Below are positions 35,437-44,120 of a DNA stretch of 64,000 nt, piece after piece. A program made the position numbers and the translations under genes. Numbering within the stretch: the first letter of the stretch is position 1; each line of letters starts with the position of its first letter. Source of the stretch: Hyphomicrobiales bacterium (lineage in GTDB: Bacteria; Pseudomonadota; Alphaproteobacteria; Rhizobiales; Rhizobiaceae); the NCBI GenBank assembly GCA_011087605.1, contig JAALLE010000005.1, positions 1 to 64,000 on the forward strand, in the 5' to 3' direction. Below the pieces are notes generated by a model, which saw only the letters and a program-made list of their open reading frames with translations, had not been told where the DNA came from and ran no database searches.

Positions 35437-36174
35437 ATGTTGCGAATAATTCGAAGATTCTCACTTCTCGTGGCCTTCATATTCATTGTTCCGGCACTTA
35501 TTCACCTTGCTGTTTGGTCGACACACGACAAACCGGCAAGCTGGCACCAGGCAGATTGGTCGAGCGCCGGAATTCTGCCCGCCGCAGCAAATGACAAACC
35601 CGCAAGGATCTATCTCATGTCAGCCCGCACCGGTGGAAATAAAGGTGCATTTGCAACCCACTCGTGGTTGGTTCTGAAACCCGAAAATGCAGCTCACTAT
35701 GATCGCTATGAAGTTGTTGGCTGGGGCCGTCCAGTGCGCCACAATGCATACGATGCAGACGGGCGCTGGTATTCCAACAATCCGAAGATCGAAAAACTGA
35801 TTGAGGGCGACAATGCGGCAAAACTGATCCCCGAGATTAAACAGGCAATCGCAAATTACCGGTGGCAAAATCACGGCGACTACACAATCTGGCCAGGGCC
35901 GAATTCCAATACATTTGTCGCCAGCATCATCCGCACCGTGGATGGATTTGACGCTGCCACACCTTCCACTGCTATCGGTCGCGACTATCCCGACGACGGC
36001 AAATGGTTCCGATTTGACCAAACCGGCACGCTGCGCCTTTCCGCTGGCGGTTATGCTGGCCTTGTGGTTGGAATGGAGGAGGGTCTGGAGCTCAATTTCA
36101 TGGGCCTGGTCGTCGGCTTCAATCCGGCGAAACTGGAAATAAAGATACCCGGATTTGGCAGCTATCGCCTATAG
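35437..36174 (+). CDS. DUF3750 domain protein
   Basis: 245 residues. One N-terminal hydrophobic segment (about 8-24) works as signal or anchor. The rest is DUF3750: IYLMSARTGGNKGAFATHSW, YEVVGWGRPVRHNAYDADGRWY and the signature IWPGPNSNTFVASIIRTV near residue 150. Family function is unknown; the periplasm or membrane surface is the likely site. It follows TIGR03808 on the same strand at 110 bp; a link in function is not shown. Confidence 0.85.
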   Translation: MLRIIRRFSLLVAFIFIVPALIHLAVWSTHDKPASWHQADWSSAGILPAAANDKPARIYLMSARTGGNKGAFATHSWLVLKPENAAHYDRYEVVGWGRPVRHNAYDADGRWYSNNPKIEKLIEGDNAAKLIPEIKQAIANYRWQNHGDYTIWPGPNSNTFVASIIRTVDGFDAATPSTAIGRDYPDDGKWFRFDQTGTLRLSAGGYAGLVVGMEEGLELNFMGLVVGFNPAKLEIKIPGFGSYRL

Positions 36175-36304
36175 GGCCGGATGACCAGACATTCATATAT
36201 CGGCCTTGCACAATGATTTGATCGACTTTTGCCAAACCAATATCGCAATTGGTTCGTACATTAAGGTGTAACAAGTCGTCGCCCGGGTTTGATCAGACGA
36301 CTGA

Positions 36305-36340
36305 GCCGCACTTCGAGGGAGTAGATGAACGAAGTGCGGC
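36305..36340. terminator. 11-bp hairpin between convergent genes
   Basis: GCCGCACTTCG / CGAAGTGCGGC, a perfect 11-bp stem with a 14-nt loop, lies between DUF3750 (ends 36174) and the convergent thiolase gene (ends 36385). It may end transcription from either side. U-tracts are absent, so Rho-dependent or other action is possible. The rest of the 210-bp gap shows nothing more. Confidence 0.55.
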
Positions 36341-36384
36341 TTCCCGGCCAATATGATATTTCCGCAAGCTTGGCTGCCAACCGG

Positions 36385-37554
36385 CTATTTGATTCGCTCC
36401 AGCACCGAGACGTAGTTTGCGACAGCAGCACCACCCATATTGAAGATACCGCCAAGCTCGGGATTGCTGATTTGAATGCCGTCAGGGGCTGAGTTGGTCA
36501 GTTGCATGGCGGTGAGCACATGCATGGAAACACCGGTCGCCCCAATCGGGTGGCCCTTGGCTTTCAGACCACCAGAGGGATTGATCGGCAATTTACCGGT
36601 CTTTTGTGAATCGCCGTCCAATATGACGCGAGCCCCCTGCCCCGGCTCCGCCAGACCCATGGCTTCATATTCGATCAGTTCGGCGATGGTAAAGCAGTCG
36701 TGGGTTTCAACAAATGACAAGTCCTTAATCTCCAACCTGGCATCGGCCAGTGCTTTCGACCAGGCGGTCGCGCAGCCCTCGAACTGCAATATATCGCGTT
36801 TTGACATGGGTAGAAAATCCTGCGCGTGGGCGGTGGCACGAAATGCAACGGCCTTGTCCATGCCCAATGCAGATTGCGTATCGCTTAATACCAGAGCGGC
36901 GGCGCCGTCGGAAACCAGCGAACAATCAGTCCGCTTCAGCGGCCCCGCGACGAAAGGGTTTTTATCGCTTTCAGCACGGCAAAAATCATAGCCCAGATCC
37001 TTTTGCATCTGAGCAAACGGATTTCCCGCACCGTTCTTGTGATTTTTTGCAGCAATCGCTGCCAGAGCATCCGACTGGTCGCCATAACGCTGGAAATAGG
37101 CCTGTGCAATATTGCCAAACACGCCGGCAAATCCGGCCGGTGTGTCACCATCTTCCGGCAGATAAGAGGCTTTCAGCAGATTGGCACCAATTTCCGGACC
37201 TGGCGTCGTTGTCATCTGTTCTGCACCGACCACGAGCACATGGCGCGCGCGCCTGGCTTCAATCGACTTAATGCCCTGATGGACCGCGGCAGAGCCTGTC
37301 GCACAAGCATTTTCTACTCTAGTTGCAGGCTTGAAACGAAACTCATCTGACGCCTGAAACACCAAGCTGGCGGTGAAATCCTGGGCTGAAAAACCAGCAT
37401 TGAAATGACCCAGATAGACCTCATCAATGTCGCCGGCATCAAGACCGGAGTCGTCGAGCGCTTGAGCCGCCACCCCGGTGATCAGGCTTTCAACTGTTTC
37501 ACCCTCCAATTTGCCAAATTTCGAGTGCGCCCAACCAGTGATGCATGCGGTCAT
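36385..37554 (-). CDS. Thiolase / acetyl-CoA acetyltransferase family (SCP-x-like)
   Basis: 389 residues of the thiolase fold, closest to the SCP-x/archaeal type. Nucleophilic Cys in VENACATGSAAVHQGI (about 90), His in SFVETHDCFTIAELIEYEAMG, and GGLKAKGHPIGATGVSMH near 345 with the conserved GHPIG His. The usual second catalytic Cys segment near the C-terminus reads NMGGAAVANYVSVLE, without Cys. This fits the SCP-x class and suggests thiolytic acyl-CoA cleavage rather than standard PhaA/AtoB biosynthesis. Divergent from gap. Confidence 0.85.
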   Translation of the reverse strand: MTACITGWAHSKFGKLEGETVESLITGVAAQALDDSGLDAGDIDEVYLGHFNAGFSAQDFTASLVFQASDEFRFKPATRVENACATGSAAVHQGIKSIEARRARHVLVVGAEQMTTTPGPEIGANLLKASYLPEDGDTPAGFAGVFGNIAQAYFQRYGDQSDALAAIAAKNHKNGAGNPFAQMQKDLGYDFCRAESDKNPFVAGPLKRTDCSLVSDGAAALVLSDTQSALGMDKAVAFRATAHAQDFLPMSKRDILQFEGCATAWSKALADARLEIKDLSFVETHDCFTIAELIEYEAMGLAEPGQGARVILDGDSQKTGKLPINPSGGLKAKGHPIGATGVSMHVLTAMQLTNSAPDGIQISNPELGGIFNMGGAAVANYVSVLERIK

Positions 37555-37740
37555 GATGGTTTTTCCGAATTGTCATTGCTGGCACAAACGTAGTTACTCG
37601 CCCAGCTTCCGCCAAGGCATAGTTTAAATTTCTCGCACACATTTGTGTTGAATCGCCAAGTTGACCTGAGGCGGCTAAATGATTTAAACCGATTAAAATT
37701 TCTGCCTTGAGCATTAACCCAGCAAATTCTGGAGCATCGC

Positions 37741-38742
37741 ATGACTCTCAAAGTCGCCATTAACGGATTTGGACGCATTGGCCGCAACACGTTGCGGGCG
37801 CTGATCGAAAGTGGCCGCAACGACATCGAAGTGGTTGCCATAAACGACCTCGCACCGGTAGCAACCAACGCTCACCTGTTGAAATACGATTCGGTCCACA
37901 ACCGTTTTCCTGCTCCCGTTACCGTGGATGGCGACACGATCGACGTTGGCCGCGGACCCATGCGGGTTACGGCCATGCGCGACCCGCGTGAACTGCCGTG
38001 GAACGACGTGGATATTGCTTTTGAATGCACAGGTATATTTACCAGCCGCGAAAAAGCCGCGCTGCACCTGGAAAATGGTTCCAAGCGCGTGCTGATCTCG
38101 GCCCCCGGGGCCGGAGCCGACAAGACGATTGTTTACGGGGTCAATCACGACACCCTGGGCGGGGACGACGTCGTTGTCTCAAATGGTTCTTGCACCACCA
38201 ATTGTTTGGCGCCGGTTGCAAAAGTCCTGCACGAGGAATTCGGCATTGAAAAAGGTTATATGACCACGATTCATTCCTATACCGGCGATCAACCAACTCT
38301 CGATACCGCTCACAGTGACCTGCATCGCGCCCGAGCTGCAGCACTATCAATGATTCCCACATCCACTGGTGCTGCAAAGGCTGTAGGCTTGGTGTTGCCG
38401 GAACTTTTGGGAAAACTGAACGGATCGTCGATCCGGGTTCCAACCCCAAATGTGTCCTGTGTTGACCTGAAATTTGTGGCTGGTCGCGATACCACCGCTG
38501 AGGAAGTAAACGCAGTGCTCAAAAGTGCAACTGAAAATGCTCTCAAGGGCGTTCTGGATTATTGCGACGAACCGCTGGTCTCCTCAGACTTCAACCACGA
38601 CAGTCACTCTTCCAATGTGGCCGCGAAAGAAACCCATGTCACGGAAGGCAATTTTGTCCGCGTGATGTCCTGGTATGATAATGAATGGGGTTTTTCCTGC
38701 CGAATGTTGGATACGGCTGTGGAAATGGGTAAGCACCTGTAG
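37741..38742 (+). CDS. gap: Glyceraldehyde-3-phosphate dehydrogenase, type I
   Basis: 333 residues. NAD-binding [13 protein letters not shown] at the N-terminus and Asp in AINDLAP, which selects NAD. Catalytic Cys in [13 protein letters not shown] (usual SNASC), and His in [12 protein letters not shown]. Closing motifs are [17 protein letters not shown] and [15 protein letters not shown]. It oxidises glyceraldehyde 3-phosphate to 1,3-bisphosphoglycerate in glycolysis or gluconeogenesis. No pgk or tkt follows, unlike many alphaproteobacteria, so this may be a second copy; the Ala-to-Gly change before the Cys also suggests this (inference). Confidence 0.92.
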   Translation: MTLKVAINGFGRIGRNTLRALIESGRNDIEVVAINDLAPVATNAHLLKYDSVHNRFPAPVTVDGDTIDVGRGPMRVTAMRDPRELPWNDVDIAFECTGIFTSREKAALHLENGSKRVLISAPGAGADKTIVYGVNHDTLGGDDVVVSNGSCTTNCLAPVAKVLHEEFGIEKGYMTTIHSYTGDQPTLDTAHSDLHRARAAALSMIPTSTGAAKAVGLVLPELLGKLNGSSIRVPTPNVSCVDLKFVAGRDTTAEEVNAVLKSATENALKGVLDYCDEPLVSSDFNHDSHSSNVAAKETHVTEGNFVRVMSWYDNEWGFSCRMLDTAVEMGKHL

Positions 38743-38943
38743 GGCAAAATGCTCCCAGATATTCGTGCAAGCGGATTTTGGAACATTTGAAGAGCAGGTT
38801 GTTGGCGTCGTGGTCTGACCGACGGCAACTTCGCTCACCGGCACCTATTGCTGGCCTATTTGGCCTAGACAGCGCCTGTGTGGCATTACGGATCCCGCCC
38901 GACCCGCAGTTTGCTCATTGCTGCGTTTCATGATGAGTAATAA

Positions 38944-39174
38944 TTACTCAGCAGCAACCAACTTGTCTTTGCTTGTGTGACTGGTATTGGCGCAATGGTA
39001 GCAACCACTGACCTGTTTATAATGCCTTTTTGCGGCCTCTACGGCTGCCTGGCACGTCGCGTGATTGCCTAGCTGCAATCGGTCTTCTGATGCAGCCATA
39101 TGTGGACAGCCGGTGGTGTGAACCTCATGGTCACCATTCAACTGTTGTCGTTTATTCACGTAGTAGTTTGGCAT
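38944..39174 (-). CDS. Small conserved Cys/His protein
   Basis: 76 residues from ATG 39174 (MPNYYVNKRQQLNGDHEVH). The open frame reaches 39240, but the family start is MPNYY. Cys and His are spaced as VHTTGCPHM, NHATCQAAVEAA and SGCYHCANTSHTS, suggestive of metal binding. I recall similar small proteins in many bacteria, annotated only as hypothetical. Function unknown. A short dyad GAGTAA/TTACTC overlaps the stop. Confidence 0.75.
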   Translation of the reverse strand: MPNYYVNKRQQLNGDHEVHTTGCPHMAASEDRLQLGNHATCQAAVEAAKRHYKQVSGCYHCANTSHTSKDKLVAAE

Positions 39175-39282
39175 GATTGGGCGCTTTCTTTCCCATCCAC
39201 GAATCCAATCTAATCGGGCTTCAGCGAAATTCCATTCCAATCGATTAAATTCGCAGAAAATTTATGATTGAAACCCGATAGC

Positions 39283-39324
39283 ATTGCACCAAAATACAAC
39301 TTTATGGCCCAATTACGGTGCAAT
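39283..39324. other. Inverted repeat upstream of tRNA region
   Basis: Perfect 8-bp arms ATTGCACC / GGTGCAAT separated by 26 nt, in the 231-bp gap between the small Cys/His gene and tRNA-Gln. It may be the operator of the small gene or part of a small RNA. No further evidence. Confidence 0.35.
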
Positions 39325-39405
39325 GAACTTTAGGTGTGCAAACCTATGCTCAGACCAGCTTTGATGAGTAACGAAACCGCGCGGTTTTTGGGTTAAGGAA
39401 GAATT

Positions 39406-39480
39406 TGGCTGGGGCGGCAGGATTCGAACCTGCGAATGGCGCCACCAAAAGGCGCTGCCTTACCACTTGGCCACGCCCCA
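39406..39480 (-). tRNA. tRNA-Gln (UUG anticodon)
   Basis: 75 nt including an encoded CCA. The acceptor stem TGGGGCG pairs with CGCCCCA. The D-arm GCCAAGTGGTAAGGC, anticodon stem GCGCC/GGCGC with loop TTTTGGT (anticodon TTG), and T-arm GCAGG-TTCGAAT-CCTGC are all present. Reads CAA/CAG codons for glutamine. Confidence 0.97.
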
Positions 39481-39592
39481 GCAGGCGCGTTACTTAAACA
39501 GACTGATTTGCATCAGCCTGCAGCGTCGCCGCTTCTATAAGCGATGAAATCGACCTCGGCAACAACTTGATGCGGTCAAAAACCGCTTTTTC

Positions 39593-39949
39593 CTAACTTC
39601 CGCGATATGTGGAAAACGACCACTGGCTGCAGACCAATGGCACATGATAGCCCTGTTGCGGATCGGTAATGGTAAAGCGGATCGGAACGATGTTTAAGAA
39701 GGCCGGATCAGATGAATTTTCGCCGCTCAAACCGGCAAAATATTCACCCACATTAAAGCGTAATTCATACTCCCCCGCGGCCATTTGCTCAGCGCTCAAA
39801 AGCAATTCATCGGTCCGGCCATCGCTGTTTGTAACGCAAGTTTTAAGCAATTCTTCCCCGGTGCCCGGGGCCCGCACGAATTCAATTTTCATTCCCTTCG
39901 CCGGGCATCCGTTGGCAGTATCAAGAACATGGGTGGAAAGTTTTGACAT
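39593..39949 (-). CDS. uraH: 5-hydroxyisourate hydrolase
   Basis: 118 residues of the transthyretin-related family. HIUase opens the ring of 5-hydroxyisourate from urate oxidation to give OHCU. Conserved: LSTHVLDTANGCPAKGM at the N-terminus, and the C-terminal SFSTYRGS that matches the YRGS signature. Also present are the catalytic His of STHVLD and HVPLVCSQ, and Arg in NIVPIRF. Last gene of a leftward operon with uraD (6-bp gap), puuE and a COG4091 gene. This is the purine ureide pathway. Confidence 0.95.
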   Translation of the reverse strand: MSKLSTHVLDTANGCPAKGMKIEFVRAPGTGEELLKTCVTNSDGRTDELLLSAEQMAAGEYELRFNVGEYFAGLSGENSSDPAFLNIVPIRFTITDPQQGYHVPLVCSQWSFSTYRGS

Positions 39950-39955
39950 ATGATT

Positions 39956-40489
39956 TTAGGCCTCGTGTTTAAGCAGTGCTTCCAAACGGAAACGGCCAAT
40001 TTCAGCGATCTGTCGCAGCGCTTCGATTTGCTCGTGCTCCAGATCATTTTCTAACCGGGTCTGAAAGGCTTTAAGGATTGAATGTTTATCGTGGCCCTTG
40101 ACCGCGAGAATAAACGGAAAACCGAATTTTGAGCGATAGCCATCATTCAGCTTGTGAAAGGCGGCAAATTCGTCCGAACTCAACGTGTCCAGGCCGGCTC
40201 CGGCCTGCTCGTCTGTTGATGATTCCGTTAACTCCCCCGCCAATGCCGCCTTGCCTGCCAAATCGGGATGCGCGCAGATCAAATCCAATTGCGCCCGTTG
40301 CGATGCATCTGCGACCGCTGCAACCATTGCAGAATGCAAACTGCGCACGGACTTGAACGGACGATCCCCCCTCACGGTTTCCGCAACCCATGCGGAATGC
40401 TCGAAAATATCTTTGAGAATCTCAACAAACTCATCATCAGTCATGTCGTTCAATGTCGACAAAGAAATCATCAGTTTGGTCTCGCTCAT
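39956..40489 (-). CDS. uraD: OHCU decarboxylase
   Basis: 177 residues of the UraD family, which decarboxylates 2-oxo-4-hydroxy-4-carboxy-5-ureidoimidazoline to S-allantoin. Motifs: LNDMTDDEFVEILKDIFEHSAWVAE at the start, then ICAHPDLAGKAALAGELTESSTDEQAGAGLD in pieces, holding the catalytic His in AHPDL. Last is FGFPFILAVKGHDK. ATG 40489 (MSETKLM) has AAGG upstream; the longer frame from 40522 is not needed. It sits between uraH and puuE. Confidence 0.94.
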   Translation of the reverse strand: MSETKLMISLSTLNDMTDDEFVEILKDIFEHSAWVAETVRGDRPFKSVRSLHSAMVAAVADASQRAQLDLICAHPDLAGKAALAGELTESSTDEQAGAGLDTLSSDEFAAFHKLNDGYRSKFGFPFILAVKGHDKHSILKAFQTRLENDLEHEQIEALRQIAEIGRFRLEALLKHEA

Positions 40490-40564
40490 TCGCAATTCAC
40501 CTTGGGAAAAGTGAAATTGCATCGTGCAGCAACAATCTTGGTGTCTTCGAGCGATCCGTCAAGA

Positions 40565-41494
40565 TTAAATCGGTGCAGGATGGTTTAGCCTCCAGTGGCT
40601 GGCAATTTCACCGCGGCTGCATATCCAAGCATCGTCATGGGCTGCAACGTGATCCAGAAACCTTGCCAGCGCCAGTGCACGCCCCGGTCGACCAACCAAT
40701 CGGCAATGCAAGCCAACTGACATCATTTTTGGGGCCCCTGCCCGACCTTCCGCTATCAGACAGTCAAAGCTGTCCTTCAAATAGGCGTAGAATTGATCGC
40801 CGCTATTGAATCCCTGGGGCGTGGCAAACCGCATGTCGTTTGCGTCCAGCGTATACGGCACATGCAGATGATGACCGCCGTGGGCGCTAACCCAGTAGGG
40901 CAGTTCATCGCTGTACACATCTGCAAGCCAGTCGAAGCAGTTCATTTCCATGGCTATGTCGAGTGTGTTGACCGATGTGCGCCCCTGATAAAGACCGGCA
41001 GGAGGTGCTCCGGTGACCTTTTCGTGGATCCGACAGGCTTTTTCAATATGGGTTCGCTCCTTGTCGCGGCCATAGTCCTTGTAGTCGATCCACTTCAATC
41101 CGTGAGTGGCGATTTCCCACCCGGCTTCCCGCATGGCTTCAACGGCCTGAAGATTTTTTTCAAGCGCCGTTGCCACCGCAAAGACCGTCACAGGCATTTT
41201 GCGCTGGGTAAACATTCGCCAAAGCCGCCAGAAGCCTGCGCGCGACCCAAACTCATAAATGGATTCCATATTCATGTGCCGCTGGCCGGGCCATGCGGCG
41301 GCGCCGACGATTTCTGACAAAAATGCTTCCGAAGCAGCATCCCCATGCAAAATATTGTTTTCGCCACCTTCTTCGTAATTAATGACAAATTGCACTGCAA
41401 TTTTCTTGCCGTCAGGCCATTTCGGATCCGGGGGAGTACGGCCGTATCCGACCATGTCACGGGGATAACCCTGCTGATTGTCAATTTGATTCAT
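40565..41494 (-). CDS. puuE: Allantoinase PuuE (polysaccharide deacetylase fold)
   Basis: 309 residues. PuuE hydrolyses allantoin to allantoate with a NodB-like (polysaccharide deacetylase) barrel. Seen: FVINYEEGGENNILHGDAASE near the N-terminus, ATHGLKWIDYKD and YQGRTSVNTLD mid-protein, and SVGLHCRLVGRPGRALAL at the C-terminus. Each is characteristic of PuuE rather than chitin deacetylases. It overlaps the end of the COG4091 gene by four bases (start ATG 41494). uraD starts 75 bp after this stop. Confidence 0.92.
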   Translation of the reverse strand: MNQIDNQQGYPRDMVGYGRTPPDPKWPDGKKIAVQFVINYEEGGENNILHGDAASEAFLSEIVGAAAWPGQRHMNMESIYEFGSRAGFWRLWRMFTQRKMPVTVFAVATALEKNLQAVEAMREAGWEIATHGLKWIDYKDYGRDKERTHIEKACRIHEKVTGAPPAGLYQGRTSVNTLDIAMEMNCFDWLADVYSDELPYWVSAHGGHHLHVPYTLDANDMRFATPQGFNSGDQFYAYLKDSFDCLIAEGRAGAPKMMSVGLHCRLVGRPGRALALARFLDHVAAHDDAWICSRGEIASHWRLNHPAPI

Positions 41495-42840
41495 GCAACT
41501 GCCTCATGACCAAGCCAGGCGTCTTGCTGGCATCTCAAATTATATAGCGGCGTATCTTTTCTCACGGCAACGTCGTGCCGGGTCATCAAACTTCCCTTGG
41601 AAATATCGTTGAGCACTCGACCTTTGTCCAGAAGACCAGCCGGCAACGCCCCCAAGCTTCGCGCTTCATCGGCCCGCATTGCCCAGGAGCGGTAACAAGT
41701 CTCGCCAATGAAATCGAGTTGGTCCCCTGCTTTGAGGTCCTTCTTGGCCAATGCACAAACTTCGGCCACCGGGCGCGGTAAAGGTTTCATATCGCTGGTG
41801 CCGTAGAGCACCGCCCTTGCCGCCGACAACGGCACTTCAAGGCTGGTCAGGTGATAGGGGCGAAAAAACGTGTAATATGGCCCTGGACCCAAATGCAGAT
41901 CGTTCATCCGTTCCCGAATCCGGTGGTGCCGCATATCGGCGATGACAAAAACCCCCGGCGCGACTCCCTTGCCAACCGAAAAATCCACGCAGCCCCGGCT
42001 GTTTAAAATGCCGCCATCTTCCACCGGGCATAAAACTTTGTGTAAATCTTCAGGTCCGCAATCCGGCCCGTGCATCCCCGGCTTGTCGGGCATCAGGCCG
42101 GTCGCGTTGGCGATGCACGACATTTCGACCATGGTTTTTGAGCCGTCAACAAACTCCACCAGCATCCGCGGGTTCATGTTGCGACGCTCGGCCTCCTCGC
42201 GATAATCATCCGGCACCGCATCAATGCGAAACGCATTGTTCTTGCCCTTGCCGGCAGCGACAACGGGGTAACCCAAGGCAGTGACCCAGTCATACATTTC
42301 CATAACAGAACTGGGTTCGTCGCCTGCACCCACGGTGTAAACCAAACCTTTGCGGGCCGCGATATCCTGCATCATCGCCCCGACTGTGACATCGGCTTCA
42401 ACATTCATCATCACCAGATGTTTGCCGGCTTCAAGCGAGGCCATTCCGAGCTCCGCTCCGGCTTCCGGCACGCCGGTTGCATCTACCACAACGTCAACCA
42501 GGTCATGCGACAATGCCTGGTGGGCATCTTGGACAATGGGAATGCATCCTGCCTCAAACGTTCTGGAGATTTCTGGCGCTGTTTCGCAAATTTTGCTGGC
42601 GTCGTCCCCATAGCCGGCAATTTCCATGGCTGGCTTGGCACGGGTCAGACTGCGGTCAACGATCGACGCAATTTCCACACCGCGCATCTGGCGGATGGCG
42701 GTGACCAGATCGGTACCCATCTCCCCGGCTCCGATGATACACACCCGAACAGGGTTGCCCGCCGCGTCACGGGCTGCGAGATCAGCCGCCAGCCCTGAAG
42801 CTGATACCAACGGTCGTTCCGGTAGGCGCGTATCACCCAT
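41491..42840 (-). CDS. Homoserine dehydrogenase-like NAD(P) protein with SAF domain (COG4091)
   Basis: 449 residues. N-terminal Rossmann fold with VCIIGAGEMGTDLVTAI near residue 32, then a dehydrogenase core (NVEADVTVGAMMQDIAARKGLVYTVGAGDEPSSVME in pieces). A C-terminal SAF-like part follows (about 370-440). This is the COG4091 group, annotated as predicted homoserine dehydrogenase; its true substrate is unknown to me. It is the first gene of the leftward ureide operon, four-base overlap with puuE. A role in oxidising or reducing a ureide-derived or linked compound is an inference. Confidence 0.8.
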   Translation of the reverse strand: MGDTRLPERPLVSASGLAADLAARDAAGNPVRVCIIGAGEMGTDLVTAIRQMRGVEIASIVDRSLTRAKPAMEIAGYGDDASKICETAPEISRTFEAGCIPIVQDAHQALSHDLVDVVVDATGVPEAGAELGMASLEAGKHLVMMNVEADVTVGAMMQDIAARKGLVYTVGAGDEPSSVMEMYDWVTALGYPVVAAGKGKNNAFRIDAVPDDYREEAERRNMNPRMLVEFVDGSKTMVEMSCIANATGLMPDKPGMHGPDCGPEDLHKVLCPVEDGGILNSRGCVDFSVGKGVAPGVFVIADMRHHRIRERMNDLHLGPGPYYTFFRPYHLTSLEVPLSAARAVLYGTSDMKPLPRPVAEVCALAKKDLKAGDQLDFIGETCYRSWAMRADEARSLGALPAGLLDKGRVLNDISKGSLMTRHDVAVRKDTPLYNLRCQQDAWLGHEAVA

Positions 42841-43054
42841 GAAAATTGTCTTCTCCCATTAGAACCGTTCACGGTTCTAGCCCGTGAAGCTATCAGAAGT
42901 CATTCGCTGCTGCCCGTGTTTTTTGCAGCAATTCCCAGCCTTTGTCCCGGACCGGACCCTGGCAAAGGGAACCTCAACCGCAAAACACGATTGACATGAC
43001 ACCAGCGGCCAATGATGTTCAAACCTCAACCCGATCACAGGAAATTCCAGGCCT

Positions 43055-43963
43055 ATGGCTTCACCAGATTTCAGAAGCGACTTCGACCCGCGACACGGCC
43101 AGGCTGTGGAGATGGTTCCCGGGTTGCAAAGAGTAGTCTGCCACAATCCCTCGCCATTTACCTTTCACGGAACCAATACCTATTTGCTTGGGGTCGACAA
43201 AGTTGCCGTTATCGATCCCGGCCCGGCAGATGAAGCCCACTACAACGCCTTGCTTGGCGCCATCGGCAATCGCCCGGTCAGCCATATTATCGTCACTCAC
43301 ACACATATGGACCATTCGCCATTGGCCCAACCACTGGCAGAAAAGACCGGTGCAGAAATTTATGCTGAAGGCCCCCACCGACCGGCCCGACCGCTTAATC
43401 TTGGGGAACTGAACCCGCTGGACGCCAGCGGAGACAAGGACTTCACTCCCCACCTGGTTTTACAACACGGTGACGCAATCGCCGGAGACGGATGGGTTTT
43501 GGATTGTCTGTTCACACCCGGTCACACGGCCAATCACATGGCCTTTGGCTGGCGCGATACCGACTATCTGATCCCCGGCGACCATGTGATGGCATGGGCA
43601 ACATCAATTGTTGCCCCCCCCGACGGATCGATGTCCGACTATATGGCCTCGCTCGACATTCTGCTGAAGGCGCCCCAACAAACATATTTTCCCGGCCATG
43701 GTGGCAGGTTGGCAAATGCCCACCAGTTTGTTCGTGCCCTGCGCTCTCACCGGCGGATGCGTGAACAGGCGATTCTCAACCAGATCCAGGACGGCAGGCA
43801 AACCATTCCCGAGATCGTCGCCGTGATCTACCGAACAACCGACAAGAAATTGCACGGTGCAGCAGGCCTGTCGGTGCTGGCACATCTGGAAGATTTAGTG
43901 TCCAAGGGTGCGGTTGAAACGGAAGGCTCCGTCGCGCTGGATGGACGCTATTGGGTGAAGTAG
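43055..43963 (+). CDS. MBL fold metallo-hydrolase (LACTB2-like)
   Basis: 302 residues. Metallo-beta-lactamase fold with the metal-binding HTHMDHSPLAQPLAE, then FTPGHTANHMAF (second His), PGDHVMAWATSIVAPPDGSMSDYMASL and FPGHGG. The winged-helix-like tail (about 220-300) is typical of LACTB2-like hydrolases. A run of eight C at 43614-43621 is read in frame (APPD). Substrate may be a nucleic acid or ester; unknown. Divergent from the ureide operon, 214 bp away. Confidence 0.85.
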   Translation: MASPDFRSDFDPRHGQAVEMVPGLQRVVCHNPSPFTFHGTNTYLLGVDKVAVIDPGPADEAHYNALLGAIGNRPVSHIIVTHTHMDHSPLAQPLAEKTGAEIYAEGPHRPARPLNLGELNPLDASGDKDFTPHLVLQHGDAIAGDGWVLDCLFTPGHTANHMAFGWRDTDYLIPGDHVMAWATSIVAPPDGSMSDYMASLDILLKAPQQTYFPGHGGRLANAHQFVRALRSHRRMREQAILNQIQDGRQTIPEIVAVIYRTTDKKLHGAAGLSVLAHLEDLVSKGAVETEGSVALDGRYWVK

Positions 43964-44120
43964 ACAAAGCTTAAGAAGCTCCCGGTGAGCGAGGAGCCAC
44001 AAAATGTGTAATTGCTTCACCAAGTTCCTTTTCCAATCACCAAAACACAATCCTTCTAAACCATTGCAATAATTGAGTTAATCTTCCAGCATCACGGTCG
44101 ACGAAACTAATATCTGTGCA

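Noticed and set aside
43614-43621. C8 run in the MBL hydrolase as a possible frameshift
   Set aside because: It is read in frame as Ala-Pro-Pro-Asp, and the family motif continues on both sides, so no break is present.
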